Shown: in pieces, positions 18,346-26,527 of the stretch
Layout of the letters: each line of letters starts with the position of its first letter
How positions within the stretch are numbered: the first letter of the stretch is position 1
Assembly (NCBI GenBank): GCA_964547995.1
Contig: CAZJRB010000013.1
Span: forward strand, 1-64,000
Reading direction: 5' to 3'
Source of the DNA: CAZJRB01 sp964547995
GTDB lineage: Bacteria > Planctomycetota > Planctomycetia > Pirellulales > Thermoguttaceae
Length of the DNA stretch: 64,000 nucleotides
Position numbers and translations under genes: made by a program
Notes under the pieces: generated by a model
The model's database searches: none
The model's input: the letters and a program-made list of their open reading frames with translations, nothing else
Told to the model about the DNA's origin: nothing

Positions 18346-19395
18346 ATGCAAGTGCCCTTGGTCAGCGTTAACATGGTAACCTATAATCATGAGCCCTTTA
18401 TTGCCCAGGCAATAGAAGGGGTGCTCATGCAGGAGACAGATTTCCCGTTTGAACTGGTCATTGGCGAAGACTGCTCCACTGACCGCACCCGCGATATCGT
18501 TCTCGAGTATCAGGAAAGGTATCCGGATATTATCAGAGTGATCACGTCGGAGACGAATGTAGGCGGGCTTGAGAACTGTCTTCGGGTGGAGCGAGCCTGC
18601 TGCGGAAAGTACATCGCCTATTGCGACGGCGATGATTATTGGCACCACGTCGGTAAACTGCAGAAGCAGGTCGATTTCCTGGAAAGTCATCCGGAGTATG
18701 GTCTAGCCCACAGCGACCTGGACCGCCTGAACGCTACAACGGGAGAAAAGCTGGAATACGTCCGGTCGCAGACGGGAATCCATTATCATGAAAACGATCA
18801 AGACGACCTCACCATAGACTTGCTACTGGGGCGGTATATGATTGCCACCTGTACGGTCCTGGCCCGCAAGTGTCTGATAGACCGGATAGTTGAATCGGAT
18901 CCTGCCGTCTTCCAGAGTAACCGATTCGCACTCGGCGATCTGCCGAGGTGGCTCGAGATCTCTCGATTGTCGAAAATCAAATACTTCGGGGAGTCATGGG
19001 CTACCTACCGCATCCTTGAAGAATCCGCGTCACATTCTCGAGACTCGAAGCGCATGATTTACTACCATAGATCGCGCTACGATCTGCTCCGGTACTATGC
19101 CGAAAAGTTACATTGCGATCAGCAGGCGATCCATTCGCTCGAAACACTTCGTGCAGTATTTCTTCTACGCTTGGCACTGTGCACCAGTAACTCGGAACTT
19201 GCACGGGAAACATGGTCGGAATTGCATGAGCTTGGGATACGTCGAACATGGCAGATGTACTTGTTGACTTGGGGAGCCAGAATACCATGCACTGATTTGC
19301 TGGTCCGGATTGGGCGGACTCTTAGAAACGTCTGTCGACGGACCATTCGTCGCATTGCAGATATAGCCGCAAAGCGATCTCCCCGGGGAGCGTAA
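18346..19395 (+). CDS. Glycosyltransferase family 2
   Basis: Inverting GT-A glycosyltransferase. VPLVSVNMVTYNHEPFIAQAI at the N-terminus is the nucleotide-binding strand, EDCSTDRT the first acidic motif, and YCDGDDYW (near residue 98) the metal-binding DxD. Length about 349 residues. The start at 18346 has GGAG 11 bases upstream and puts the first strand at the terminus. Its frame overlaps nothing; 25 bases separate it from the FkbM gene. The sugar and acceptor cannot be told. Confidence 0.9.
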   Translation: MQVPLVSVNMVTYNHEPFIAQAIEGVLMQETDFPFELVIGEDCSTDRTRDIVLEYQERYPDIIRVITSETNVGGLENCLRVERACCGKYIAYCDGDDYWHHVGKLQKQVDFLESHPEYGLAHSDLDRLNATTGEKLEYVRSQTGIHYHENDQDDLTIDLLLGRYMIATCTVLARKCLIDRIVESDPAVFQSNRFALGDLPRWLEISRLSKIKYFGESWATYRILEESASHSRDSKRMIYYHRSRYDLLRYYAEKLHCDQQAIHSLETLRAVFLLRLALCTSNSELARETWSELHELGIRRTWQMYLLTWGARIPCTDLLVRIGRTLRNVCRRTIRRIADIAAKRSPRGA

Positions 19396-19456
19396 GAATT
19401 CCAAAACGTTAATGAGACGATTCCAAGAAGAAGAATAAGCGAGGTAGAAACTGACC

Positions 19457-20947
19457 GTGCGATCGTCCACCTGTGAACAGCAACAGACAATCCTGCGTTG
19501 TGCAGGGCATGCTACGCATAGCAGCTATGTCGGGGCAGTCATTCCCGTGATTCTAGCGGGTGCGATTCTCCTGGTGTTGGTGTCTCCGGATTTGCGATGT
19601 GTTTTGGCCCCGATGTTGGCCGTTATCACTGTTTTTGTTTGGCTCGTCGCAACAATCTGGGATCGGGATCACGCCTTTCCCGTATGCGATGTGGGGTGTA
19701 TGTGCGCCCTGGCTACGGTCGTCTACTCCGTTGTTCCCGTCCTCAATTATATCGCGGGCGGTCTTCGGTTCACAGCCTTGGGTGACATGCGTCTCTATCG
19801 TCTTCAGCCCACACCGTCCGAACTGGGGGCATTTCATTGGTGGCACGTTGCTTATCTCTCGTCCTTTGCAGTGGTTTACGTATTGGTACGTGGCAATACT
19901 CGCGGCGGATGGCAGCCCCTGCAATTGCCGGAAGCCGTGACCCAACGGTTTATCGTCGTCTTGCTCGCCTCGTTGCTCGGATATTTCCTCCTCTTAAGAG
20001 TGGCCACTGGCGCCAATTACTTCTTGTCGTATAAGGATATGCGCGCTGCGATCGCAGCTGGAACACAACTTCAGTTGCCGCTGATCATCGAACAGATATC
20101 CCGCAAGTTGCTGGGCTGGCTGTTCATCTGCAAGTTGGCGCTAGTGATAATCATCACGACTCGACTTCACCGGCAGAACTGGCGTCTTATTCTGTTTCTT
20201 TGGCTGGGCATGGAAGTCCTGCTATCCATTACTCGAATGGGGTCACGAACTTGGACCATTCTGCTCCTTTTGGGAACGGCAATTTTGTATCATCGGCTGG
20301 TAAAGCCGTTATCGCCAAAGTTTTGTGCTATCTCGGGATCACTGCTTCTTACGGGATTCCTTGCTTTCGGCGCCATCCGGGGGGGGATTATTGAGAAAGT
20401 GGACGGTTGCTCCGGTGTTCCAGTTGCCTCTGCAAGCAACGAATTCCAGGCACTACTGTCGACCGGCTATGATTTGCGATGCAGGGTCAAGGAGGGGTTG
20501 GAGGTTCCCCTGCAAGTATATTTCGCGGACTTTCTCCAACTGATCCCACGGCAGATCTGTCCTGTTCAGAAGATTGACCCTAGTCTCTGGTACCTGGAAG
20601 TGATCGATTGTCATAGCGGATCGGGGTTCATGTTTGGGGTCCTTGGACAAGCGGCCGTGGGCTTTGGGATTTGGGAACTGGTTTTGCGCGGCGCACTGCT
20701 CGGCTTCATCCTGGCGAAAATCCACCGGTGGTACGTTCTGAAACACTCTTCCTGTTTCCTTGCAACCTTGTTCTATGTTTGGCTCTGCACCCGGGTCTAC
20801 TATACTTTTCGGGCTTCCACATTTTACTTTGTTACATTCATCGTTTATCAAGTGATCCCTGTTTTCCTGTTAATCCAGTTACCCGAAATAGCCAGGTCCT
20901 TTTCGCGGGGTATTGGTCGTCGTCGACCTCGCGTTACTTCCGTCTAG
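19457..20947 (+). CDS. O-antigen polymerase-like membrane protein (Wzy candidate)
   Basis: Very hydrophobic 496-residue protein with about eleven predicted membrane segments and one large periplasmic loop around residues 310-390 (cysteine-containing). This is the layout of Wzy or WbpB-like oligosaccharide repeat unit polymerases, which join repeat units at the periplasmic face. Sequence motifs of this family are weak, so the call rests on topology and position between glycosyltransferases and after Wzx. The GTG start at 19457 is supported by GAGG about ten bases upstream. Confidence 0.7.
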   Translation: MRSSTCEQQQTILRCAGHATHSSYVGAVIPVILAGAILLVLVSPDLRCVLAPMLAVITVFVWLVATIWDRDHAFPVCDVGCMCALATVVYSVVPVLNYIAGGLRFTALGDMRLYRLQPTPSELGAFHWWHVAYLSSFAVVYVLVRGNTRGGWQPLQLPEAVTQRFIVVLLASLLGYFLLLRVATGANYFLSYKDMRAAIAAGTQLQLPLIIEQISRKLLGWLFICKLALVIIITTRLHRQNWRLILFLWLGMEVLLSITRMGSRTWTILLLLGTAILYHRLVKPLSPKFCAISGSLLLTGFLAFGAIRGGIIEKVDGCSGVPVASASNEFQALLSTGYDLRCRVKEGLEVPLQVYFADFLQLIPRQICPVQKIDPSLWYLEVIDCHSGSGFMFGVLGQAAVGFGIWELVLRGALLGFILAKIHRWYVLKHSSCFLATLFYVWLCTRVYYTFRASTFYFVTFIVYQVIPVFLLIQLPEIARSFSRGIGRRRPRVTSV

Positions 20948-20956
20948 GAAACTTGC

Positions 20957-21262
20957 ATGTGCGGCATTTGCGGAAAAATCAGTTTCACGGATGAGATCGT
21001 CGACCGAGGACCGGTCGCGGCAATGTGCGATACCATTGTGCACCGTGGGCCTGACGGCCGGGGGATCTACACGGCGCCTCATGTCGGTTTGGGGCAGCGC
21101 AGGTTGTCTATCATCGATCTTCGCGCTGCCACAGCGGAGCCTGTTCCGGCAGGCAGCCATCAAGGAACTGGTGGACGAACACGTCACGGGAAAGCGGACG
21201 TGGAGCAACCAGCTTTAGCCTTCCTCTTCCTGGAACTGTGGTTTCGAGAGTTTATCGATTGA
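20957..21262 (+). pseudogene. Asparagine synthetase (glutamine-hydrolysing) remnant
   Basis: The first 55 codons are the start of an AsnB-type glutaminase domain: MCGICGK with the catalytic cysteine at position 2, then HRGPDGRG and LGQRRLSIIDLR. After about 21125 the reading changes to the other end of such a protein. In a different frame IKELVDEHVTGKRTW runs to a TAG, and after the loss of about one base the original frame resumes with FLELWFREFID and a stop, the usual C-terminus of these enzymes. So roughly 500 central codons have been lost and the end carries a frameshift. Intact relatives are common in polysaccharide loci. The remnant lies 9 bases after the polymerase gene. Confidence 0.8.
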
Positions 21263-21312
21263 CAACCGGCGTCTTGAATGAACGGACTAAATTGACACGA
21301 AATGGTGAAACT

Positions 21313-23385
21313 ATGATGCGAAATGGCAAATTGCGGATTCTACATGCAATCCCACATCTGTCGGGTGGCGGGGCCGAAGGCCAAATGTCATATCTTGTAC
21401 GCAAGTTGGTACGGATGGGACACGAGGTGCATATCGCCTGTTTGACCGAGGGGCCCGGAGGATGTGAACTGGGACTGCCCGAATCTCATCTGCACCGGCT
21501 AGATAGAAGCAGCAACTATGATCCTCGTATCCTCTGGCAATTGGTCCGACTGATACAACGTATCAATCCCCACGTACTCCAGACGTGGATTCGCCAAATG
21601 GATGTCTTGGGGGGACTTGCGGCCAGGGTCACGAGAACGCCATGGATACTTGGTGAGCAGAGTTCAGGAAAGGGTTACCTCCCCCATTGGAAAAACCGTC
21701 TTCGGACGTGGGTTGGTTCCGGGGCGGCTATGATCGCATCGAACTCTGCGGGTGGAGACGAATATTGGCAAAGCAAGTGCCCAAACACTCCTCGTCGCAT
21801 CATTCCGTGCGGCGTTCCGCTGGATGAGTTGGAGAAGGCGGAAAAGCGATCATCACCCGAAATCGGCGTTTCAGAGAACCAAGAGTTAATGCTGTATGTT
21901 GGGAGACAGGTCCCATTGAAGAATCTACGTTTCCTGCTGGCCGCACTTGCAGAAGCCCGCAAGAGAGCCCCCTTGGTTGGTGTGCTCTGTGGTGACGGCC
22001 CACAACGCCCGGAACTCGAGAAGTATGCTGAGGAATTGCGTATTGCCGACGAGGTTCGTTTCCTTGGTCGAAGACCGAGAAGCGAGGTATTGGGGCTCCT
22101 GAAGCGAGCAAACGTGTTCGTTTTTCTGAGCGCCTACGAAGGTTGTCCCAACGCGGTTATCGAGGCCATGGCATGTGGATGTTCGCTTGTTGTCTCCGAT
22201 ATCCCGGCACATCGAGAGTTTCTGGACGAGGAGTGTGCTGTGTTTGTCGACCCGCAGGATATCCGCCAGGTTTCTAACGCGATCCTGGATTGCCTGACCG
22301 ATGCAGAAGGAGCCCTTCAGCGAGCGAAAAAGGCTAAAGCCAAGATCGCCCAGTGGTCGGTCCGTGCCATGGCACGTCAGTATGAAGCGGCATACGAACG
22401 GGTCACACAAGGGTCAAAATTGGATAACTCCATTTGTCCCCGCCTCAGGAAACCTCACCTCGAACTCAGTTTGCCGAAAGGAGCTAGTATGCCGACACGC
22501 GAAACACGAAGTCGATTTCGCATCCGGCTTGATGCGCTGCAACGCCTGATTATGTGGCACTGCTTCTCGGGAATCACTCCGCATTATCTGGTAACGGAGT
22601 ATCCGAAATCCGGAGGCACCTGGCTCGCTCAGATGCTTGCGGCCTACTTTGACGTGCCTTTTCCGCGAAACAAGCGTCCCCCTGCCCTGAAACGGCAAAC
22701 CTGTGTCTTGCACGGACATTATTTATACAACCCACGATTCAAGAACATCACGTGTCTCGTTCGTGATGGTCGCGATGTGATGGTATCCGCCTATTATCAC
22801 TTATTGTTTCACAACGACAGGAATCCGCCGGGTCTTGTCGAGCAAAGCCGCCGAAAAATGCCGTTTGACGACTATAACGACATCAGGCGGAATATGCCCG
22901 TCTTCATTGAATATGTGTTCGCAAGACGCGTAAGACTCGCCCGATTTACCTGGTGTGAATTTGTTCTATCCTGGATCGACAAGAACGCAAACCTGGTAAT
23001 GTATGAAGATATGCTCGGAGATACTCCCGGCACCTTAAGTAAGGTAATCAAAAACATTGCGCAGACGGTTCCGGATATGGACAGGCTTGGTGCTATTGCG
23101 AGGCAGTTCTCGTTCAAGAACCTTACAAAACGAAGACCAGGCGAGGAAGATTGCAGGAGTTTTCTGCGCAAAGGGATTGCCGGCGACTGGAAAGAGAAGT
23201 TCACGAAAGAGGCTCGTGAGGTGTTTGATCTGTATGCCGGCGACGTCTTGATTCAGGCCGGCTACGAAAAGGACAGATCGTGGATTGATGAAACCAGAGC
23301 ATCGGCGGTATCAAGGAAAATTCCCAAATCATGCGAGCCATCCACACCTGCGAATTTGCTGACACGCCTTCACGATGGACTGTGA
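21313..23385 (+). CDS. Glycosyltransferase family 4 fused to sulfotransferase
   Basis: A single open frame of about 690 codons with two complete enzymes. Residues 1-375 are a GT4 glycosyltransferase: LRILHAIPHLSGGGAEGQM at the start, LYVGRQVPLKN, and the donor motif SAYEGCPNAVIEAMACG. From about residue 393 comes a sulfotransferase with the PAPS-binding YPKSGGTWLAQML and the 3'-phosphate motif CLVRDGRDVMVSAYYH. An internal ATG at 22489 has a strong AAAGGAG five bases upstream, so the second part may also be made alone. ATG 21313 or 21316 starts the first part. The sulfotransferase implies sulfated polysaccharide, which fits the sulfatase-activating-type gene at 53536. Confidence 0.85.
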   Translation: MMRNGKLRILHAIPHLSGGGAEGQMSYLVRKLVRMGHEVHIACLTEGPGGCELGLPESHLHRLDRSSNYDPRILWQLVRLIQRINPHVLQTWIRQMDVLGGLAARVTRTPWILGEQSSGKGYLPHWKNRLRTWVGSGAAMIASNSAGGDEYWQSKCPNTPRRIIPCGVPLDELEKAEKRSSPEIGVSENQELMLYVGRQVPLKNLRFLLAALAEARKRAPLVGVLCGDGPQRPELEKYAEELRIADEVRFLGRRPRSEVLGLLKRANVFVFLSAYEGCPNAVIEAMACGCSLVVSDIPAHREFLDEECAVFVDPQDIRQVSNAILDCLTDAEGALQRAKKAKAKIAQWSVRAMARQYEAAYERVTQGSKLDNSICPRLRKPHLELSLPKGASMPTRETRSRFRIRLDALQRLIMWHCFSGITPHYLVTEYPKSGGTWLAQMLAAYFDVPFPRNKRPPALKRQTCVLHGHYLYNPRFKNITCLVRDGRDVMVSAYYHLLFHNDRNPPGLVEQSRRKMPFDDYNDIRRNMPVFIEYVFARRVRLARFTWCEFVLSWIDKNANLVMYEDMLGDTPGTLSKVIKNIAQTVPDMDRLGAIARQFSFKNLTKRRPGEEDCRSFLRKGIAGDWKEKFTKEAREVFDLYAGDVLIQAGYEKDRSWIDETRASAVSRKIPKSCEPSTPANLLTRLHDGL
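22477..22483 (+). promoter_or_regulatory. Internal Shine-Dalgarno site
   Basis: AAAGGAG five bases before the in-frame ATG at 22489, inside the fused glycosyltransferase-sulfotransferase frame. It is better than the site of the upstream start and suggests separate initiation of the sulfotransferase. Confidence 0.6.
22489..23385 (+). CDS. Sulfotransferase, internal start within the fusion
   Basis: Alternative or ancestral gene inside the preceding frame. Starting at ATG 22489 gives 298 residues, the normal length of a stand-alone PAPS-dependent sulfotransferase. The first residues are MPTRETRSRFRIRL, followed at about residue 40 by the 5'-phosphosulfate loop YPKSGGTW. A consensus Shine-Dalgarno (AAAGGAG at 22477-22483) sits at ideal distance. 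The simplest reading is that two neighbouring genes became joined when the stop codon of the glycosyltransferase was lost; translation from both starts is possible. Confidence 0.55.
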   Translation: MPTRETRSRFRIRLDALQRLIMWHCFSGITPHYLVTEYPKSGGTWLAQMLAAYFDVPFPRNKRPPALKRQTCVLHGHYLYNPRFKNITCLVRDGRDVMVSAYYHLLFHNDRNPPGLVEQSRRKMPFDDYNDIRRNMPVFIEYVFARRVRLARFTWCEFVLSWIDKNANLVMYEDMLGDTPGTLSKVIKNIAQTVPDMDRLGAIARQFSFKNLTKRRPGEEDCRSFLRKGIAGDWKEKFTKEAREVFDLYAGDVLIQAGYEKDRSWIDETRASAVSRKIPKSCEPSTPANLLTRLHDGL

Positions 23386-23414
23386 ACTCGTCATCATCTT
23401 ATGAGGAGTCGATT

Positions 23415-24668
23415 ATGAATATCGCCAATATTCTCGTTTCCATGGACGATAATTACGGTGGACCGCCAAAGGTGGCACAAGGCTTGGGAGAGAAGGTAGC
23501 GTCGCTTGGGAATAGAGTTACGTATTGGACAACCATCTCTCCTGAAGAGGAAGGCAGGTCGGCTCACGGGACTTCAAACACACACTTCTTCAAAAGAGAA
23601 CGACCCCTTACGTGGTACCGATCTCCCGCATTGTTGAAAGAGTTGGGCCGCAGTGTGTCAAACATCGATGTTCTGCACATCCATGAAATCTGGTCCTATC
23701 CCCAGTTAGCCACTGCGAGGATGGCGAGTTGTCGTGGCGTTCCCTACCTTATTGTCCCGCACGGGGAACTTGAACCTTGGCGCATCCGTAGAAAAGGTCT
23801 CTTGAAGTTCGCAAAGAAACGAGCGTATCTTTCACTTTTCGGGTTGTCGATGTTGCGGAATTCCAGTTGCCTTCACGCAATCACGCCGAATGAGATTGAC
23901 GGCTATCGTAGAATAGGTTACCAAGGGCCCATCACCGTCGTACCCAATGGAATCGATATGCGTACATACAGCGATTTGCCGTGCCCCGAGGAAGCTGATC
24001 GGTATTGGCCGCAGTTGCGCAATCGCCGTATTGTTCTTTTTCTTTCGCGTCTGAATTCTGAAAAAGGATTGGATCAGTTGATCCCCGCCTGGAAACGTTT
24101 GACGGCTCGGGACAGCTACGATGATACTTTACTGGTCCTCGCAGGCCCGGAGGATCGGGGGTACGGAGCAGTAGTCCGCAATCTTGTGCAAGAACACGAC
24201 ATCGAAGATCGCGTTCTCTTGACGGGCATGGTGCGAGATCGCAAGAAACTGGCGCTGATTTCGCGTGCCGATGTCTACACTCTCCCTTCACACAGCGAAG
24301 GTTTCAGCATCTCGGTCTTAGAGAACCTGGCCGCCGGCAAACCGATGCTGATCACCCCCGGCTGCAACTTCCCCGAAGTGGCCGAGGCGAACGCCGGCCT
24401 GTGTGTGCCACCGGAACCGGACCTTCTTGAGGGAGCGTTCCGGCAACTGTTGGATATGTCGAAAACTGAACGCGACGCAATGGGGCAGCGTGGGCGCAAG
24501 CTTATTCACCAGAATTATACTTGGGATATCGCCGCTCGCAAAATGATAACCGTTTACCAATGTGTTCTCGAGGGAAAGGAGATTCCGCTGCATCCGCAGC
24601 CGGCAATCGTGGACATGACCCCGACGGGCCGAGCCTGTCTTGGTGCAGGGTTCAAGTGGAATTCTTGA
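23415..24668 (+). CDS. Glycosyltransferase family 4
   Basis: GT-B glycosyltransferase of 417 residues. N-terminal VSMDDNYGGPPKVAQGLGE is a family-typical first loop, HIHEIWSYPQL and LIVPHGELEPW follow, and the C-terminal half has VVPNGID, LFLSRLNSEKGLDQL and LPSHSEGFSISVLENLAAGKP. ATG 23415 has AGGAG at six bases and excludes a longer frame starting at 23331 inside the previous gene. It is the last intact glycosyltransferase of the block. Confidence 0.92.
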   Translation: MNIANILVSMDDNYGGPPKVAQGLGEKVASLGNRVTYWTTISPEEEGRSAHGTSNTHFFKRERPLTWYRSPALLKELGRSVSNIDVLHIHEIWSYPQLATARMASCRGVPYLIVPHGELEPWRIRRKGLLKFAKKRAYLSLFGLSMLRNSSCLHAITPNEIDGYRRIGYQGPITVVPNGIDMRTYSDLPCPEEADRYWPQLRNRRIVLFLSRLNSEKGLDQLIPAWKRLTARDSYDDTLLVLAGPEDRGYGAVVRNLVQEHDIEDRVLLTGMVRDRKKLALISRADVYTLPSHSEGFSISVLENLAAGKPMLITPGCNFPEVAEANAGLCVPPEPDLLEGAFRQLLDMSKTERDAMGQRGRKLIHQNYTWDIAARKMITVYQCVLEGKEIPLHPQPAIVDMTPTGRACLGAGFKWNS

Positions 24669-24739
24669 AAACGATTTTGTGTAAGGCTTCGTAGTCTCTC
24701 CGTTTGGGTCCTGATTCGTATGCTATGGTATCATTGCCT

Positions 24740-24816
24740 GGTGAAACACTTCGTACGATGGCCTTCCAAGGCCGTCGAGGGCTTGCAATGTCACAGCGAC
24801 GGCCTTGGAAGGTGCC
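24740..24816. repeat. Palindromic repeat element, copy 2 (inverted)
   Basis: This is the reverse complement of the element at 329-410. GGTGAAACACTT comes first, then the arm 24753-24777 with one mismatch to the perfect arm of copy 1, a related 19-base loop, and a right arm from 24797 that has begun to decay after GGAAGG. It lies in the 191-base gap between a glycosyltransferase and a methyltransferase and could form a strong hairpin in the transcript. Confidence 0.8.
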
Positions 24817-24859
24817 ATGATCCTAATCAATCCACTATATTTGTGAGGTATATCGCACA

Positions 24860-25885
24860 ATGCAAGTGAAACCGTCGAAGTTGGTCAAAGGAATCCTGAC
24901 CTTCGTCCCGGGCGTGGCCGCTTTGACATGCCGGCGTTCCGGAGGCACCGTTTCTGCGCGATACTGCTATGCTGTGTGGCTGCGACACCTTGTTTCGATG
25001 AGGAATTCTGGCTTGCCGACACGCTTCAGGGCTGTGGCGGAACTTGGACCCGGCGATTCGCTTGGCATTGGACTGTGCGCCATGCTCTCGGGTGCCGACC
25101 GTTACTACGCCTTCGACGCGAAACCACACGCCAACGTGGATCGAAACCAGGAGATACTCGATGTACTAATCGGTCTCTTTCAGCAGCGCGCTTCAATTCC
25201 CGGTGACGCGGAATTCCCTTCACTATCTCCTCAATTGAAGCAATACGCGTTTCCGAGCGATATTCTCACCGAAGAGATCTTGACAACTAGCCTGAGCCCC
25301 GAAAGGCTCCACGCAGTCCGACGCGCCTTGAAAGAGGAACAGGCTCGCAATGTGCGGATCAGCTACATTGCGCCGTGGGATCATGTTTCCGTGATGGAAC
25401 CAGGCACGATCGACTTGGTCTTTTCGCAGGCCGTGATGGAGCATATTGATGACATCCAAACCACATACGATGCCCTTTACAAGTGGTTACGTCCCGGTGG
25501 CTCCATGTCGCACGGAATTGATTACAAGAGCCATTTCTATACGCACAACTGGAACGGCCATTGGACCGTGTCGGACTGGATATGGATGCTCGTGAGGGGC
25601 AAACGCCCGTATTTGATCAACCGTCTGCCGCACTCGGCGCACCTCCGAGCGATGCGGCAAGCAGGTTTTGACATCGTTGAGGAGCTGAGAAATGAGGATG
25701 CGCCGCTGGCGCGATCCTTGCTCGCATCCCGATTCAAAGGACTCACGGACGAAGATCTGAAAACCAAAGATGCGTGCATACAGGCAACAAAACGACGGGA
25801 AATCCGACCGTGGGTGGCCATGCAAAACCGGCAAATGATGGGAAAGACAACCTGCGATCTGCGACGCAGGCCTACCACAAGCTAA
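24860..25885 (+). CDS. Class I SAM-dependent methyltransferase
   Basis: Methyltransferase of 341 residues with AELGPGDSLGIGLC as the SAM-binding loop near residue 58 and YAFDAKPH as the second strand. The late IDLVFSQAVMEHIDDIQTTY plus KWLRPGGSMSHGID segment is typical of small-molecule and sugar methyltransferases. A stretch of about 85 residues between the SAM loop and the fourth strand is inserted relative to minimal folds. The substrate is unknown; position suggests the polysaccharide. It follows copy 2 of the palindromic element. Confidence 0.82.
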   Translation: MQVKPSKLVKGILTFVPGVAALTCRRSGGTVSARYCYAVWLRHLVSMRNSGLPTRFRAVAELGPGDSLGIGLCAMLSGADRYYAFDAKPHANVDRNQEILDVLIGLFQQRASIPGDAEFPSLSPQLKQYAFPSDILTEEILTTSLSPERLHAVRRALKEEQARNVRISYIAPWDHVSVMEPGTIDLVFSQAVMEHIDDIQTTYDALYKWLRPGGSMSHGIDYKSHFYTHNWNGHWTVSDWIWMLVRGKRPYLINRLPHSAHLRAMRQAGFDIVEELRNEDAPLARSLLASRFKGLTDEDLKTKDACIQATKRREIRPWVAMQNRQMMGKTTCDLRRRPTTS

Positions 25886-25984
25886 CCTGTGATTTGAACG
25901 TTAGAAACCAGGTGGCGCAGACTACAGCCGCGCGAACAACGCGTCGGTCTCCGCCACCGCGCGCTGACCGAGGTAACATTATAG

Positions 25985-26477
25985 CAGAACTCCTGGAAGA
26001 AGAAACTCTTCGGAATTCTCTGCGGGAACAAGCGTCTTCGGACGGCAACGTGTCTCGATGCACTGTGTGAGTCAGACGCAAGAAACATTCGTTGCCTGGG
26101 AATCAAAGCGCCGGTCGCGATGATCCCAGACGGCGTCTGCCCGGAGGATTACACCGATCTCGGAGGGCTTTCCGAATTCCCTGCTCGAAGCAATGGCGTG
26201 CAAACTGCCCGTTGTGCAAACGCGCCAGTGCAACTTCGATGAAGTCGGCTCTCACGGGGCCGGATGGGTGGGAAAACCTACCGCAGATTCGCTGGCCGAT
26301 TGCCTGGACGCCTCGCTCTCCATCTCAGCAAGCGAGCGAAAAACAATTGGTCAGCGCGGATATGATCTCGTGCGACGACAATACAGGTGGGGGTTGATTG
26401 CCCAAAAACTTGAACGCGTATACGAATGGATGCTTGGCGGCGGTCTTGCTCCTTCAAACGTTCGTCGCGCAGCGTGA
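25985..26477 (+). pseudogene. Glycosyltransferase family 4 remnant
   Basis: Two pieces of a GT4 protein in different frames. The first, from about 25985, reads through RTATCLDALCESDARNIR and APVAMIPDGVCPEDYTDL, the mid-protein segment ending in the usual (V/I)PNG(V/I) motif. At about 26160 the sequence jumps to EGFPNSLLEAMACKLPVV, the donor-binding motif near the C-terminus, and runs in the new frame to a stop at 26477. The roughly 150 codons between are missing, and no N-terminal part is found upstream. The gene has been lost by deletion and frameshift. Confidence 0.8.
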
Positions 26478-26527
26478 CTTGCCTGGAACTGATCTTACGG
26501 GAAACAGTATCGCGGCATGGCAAACCT

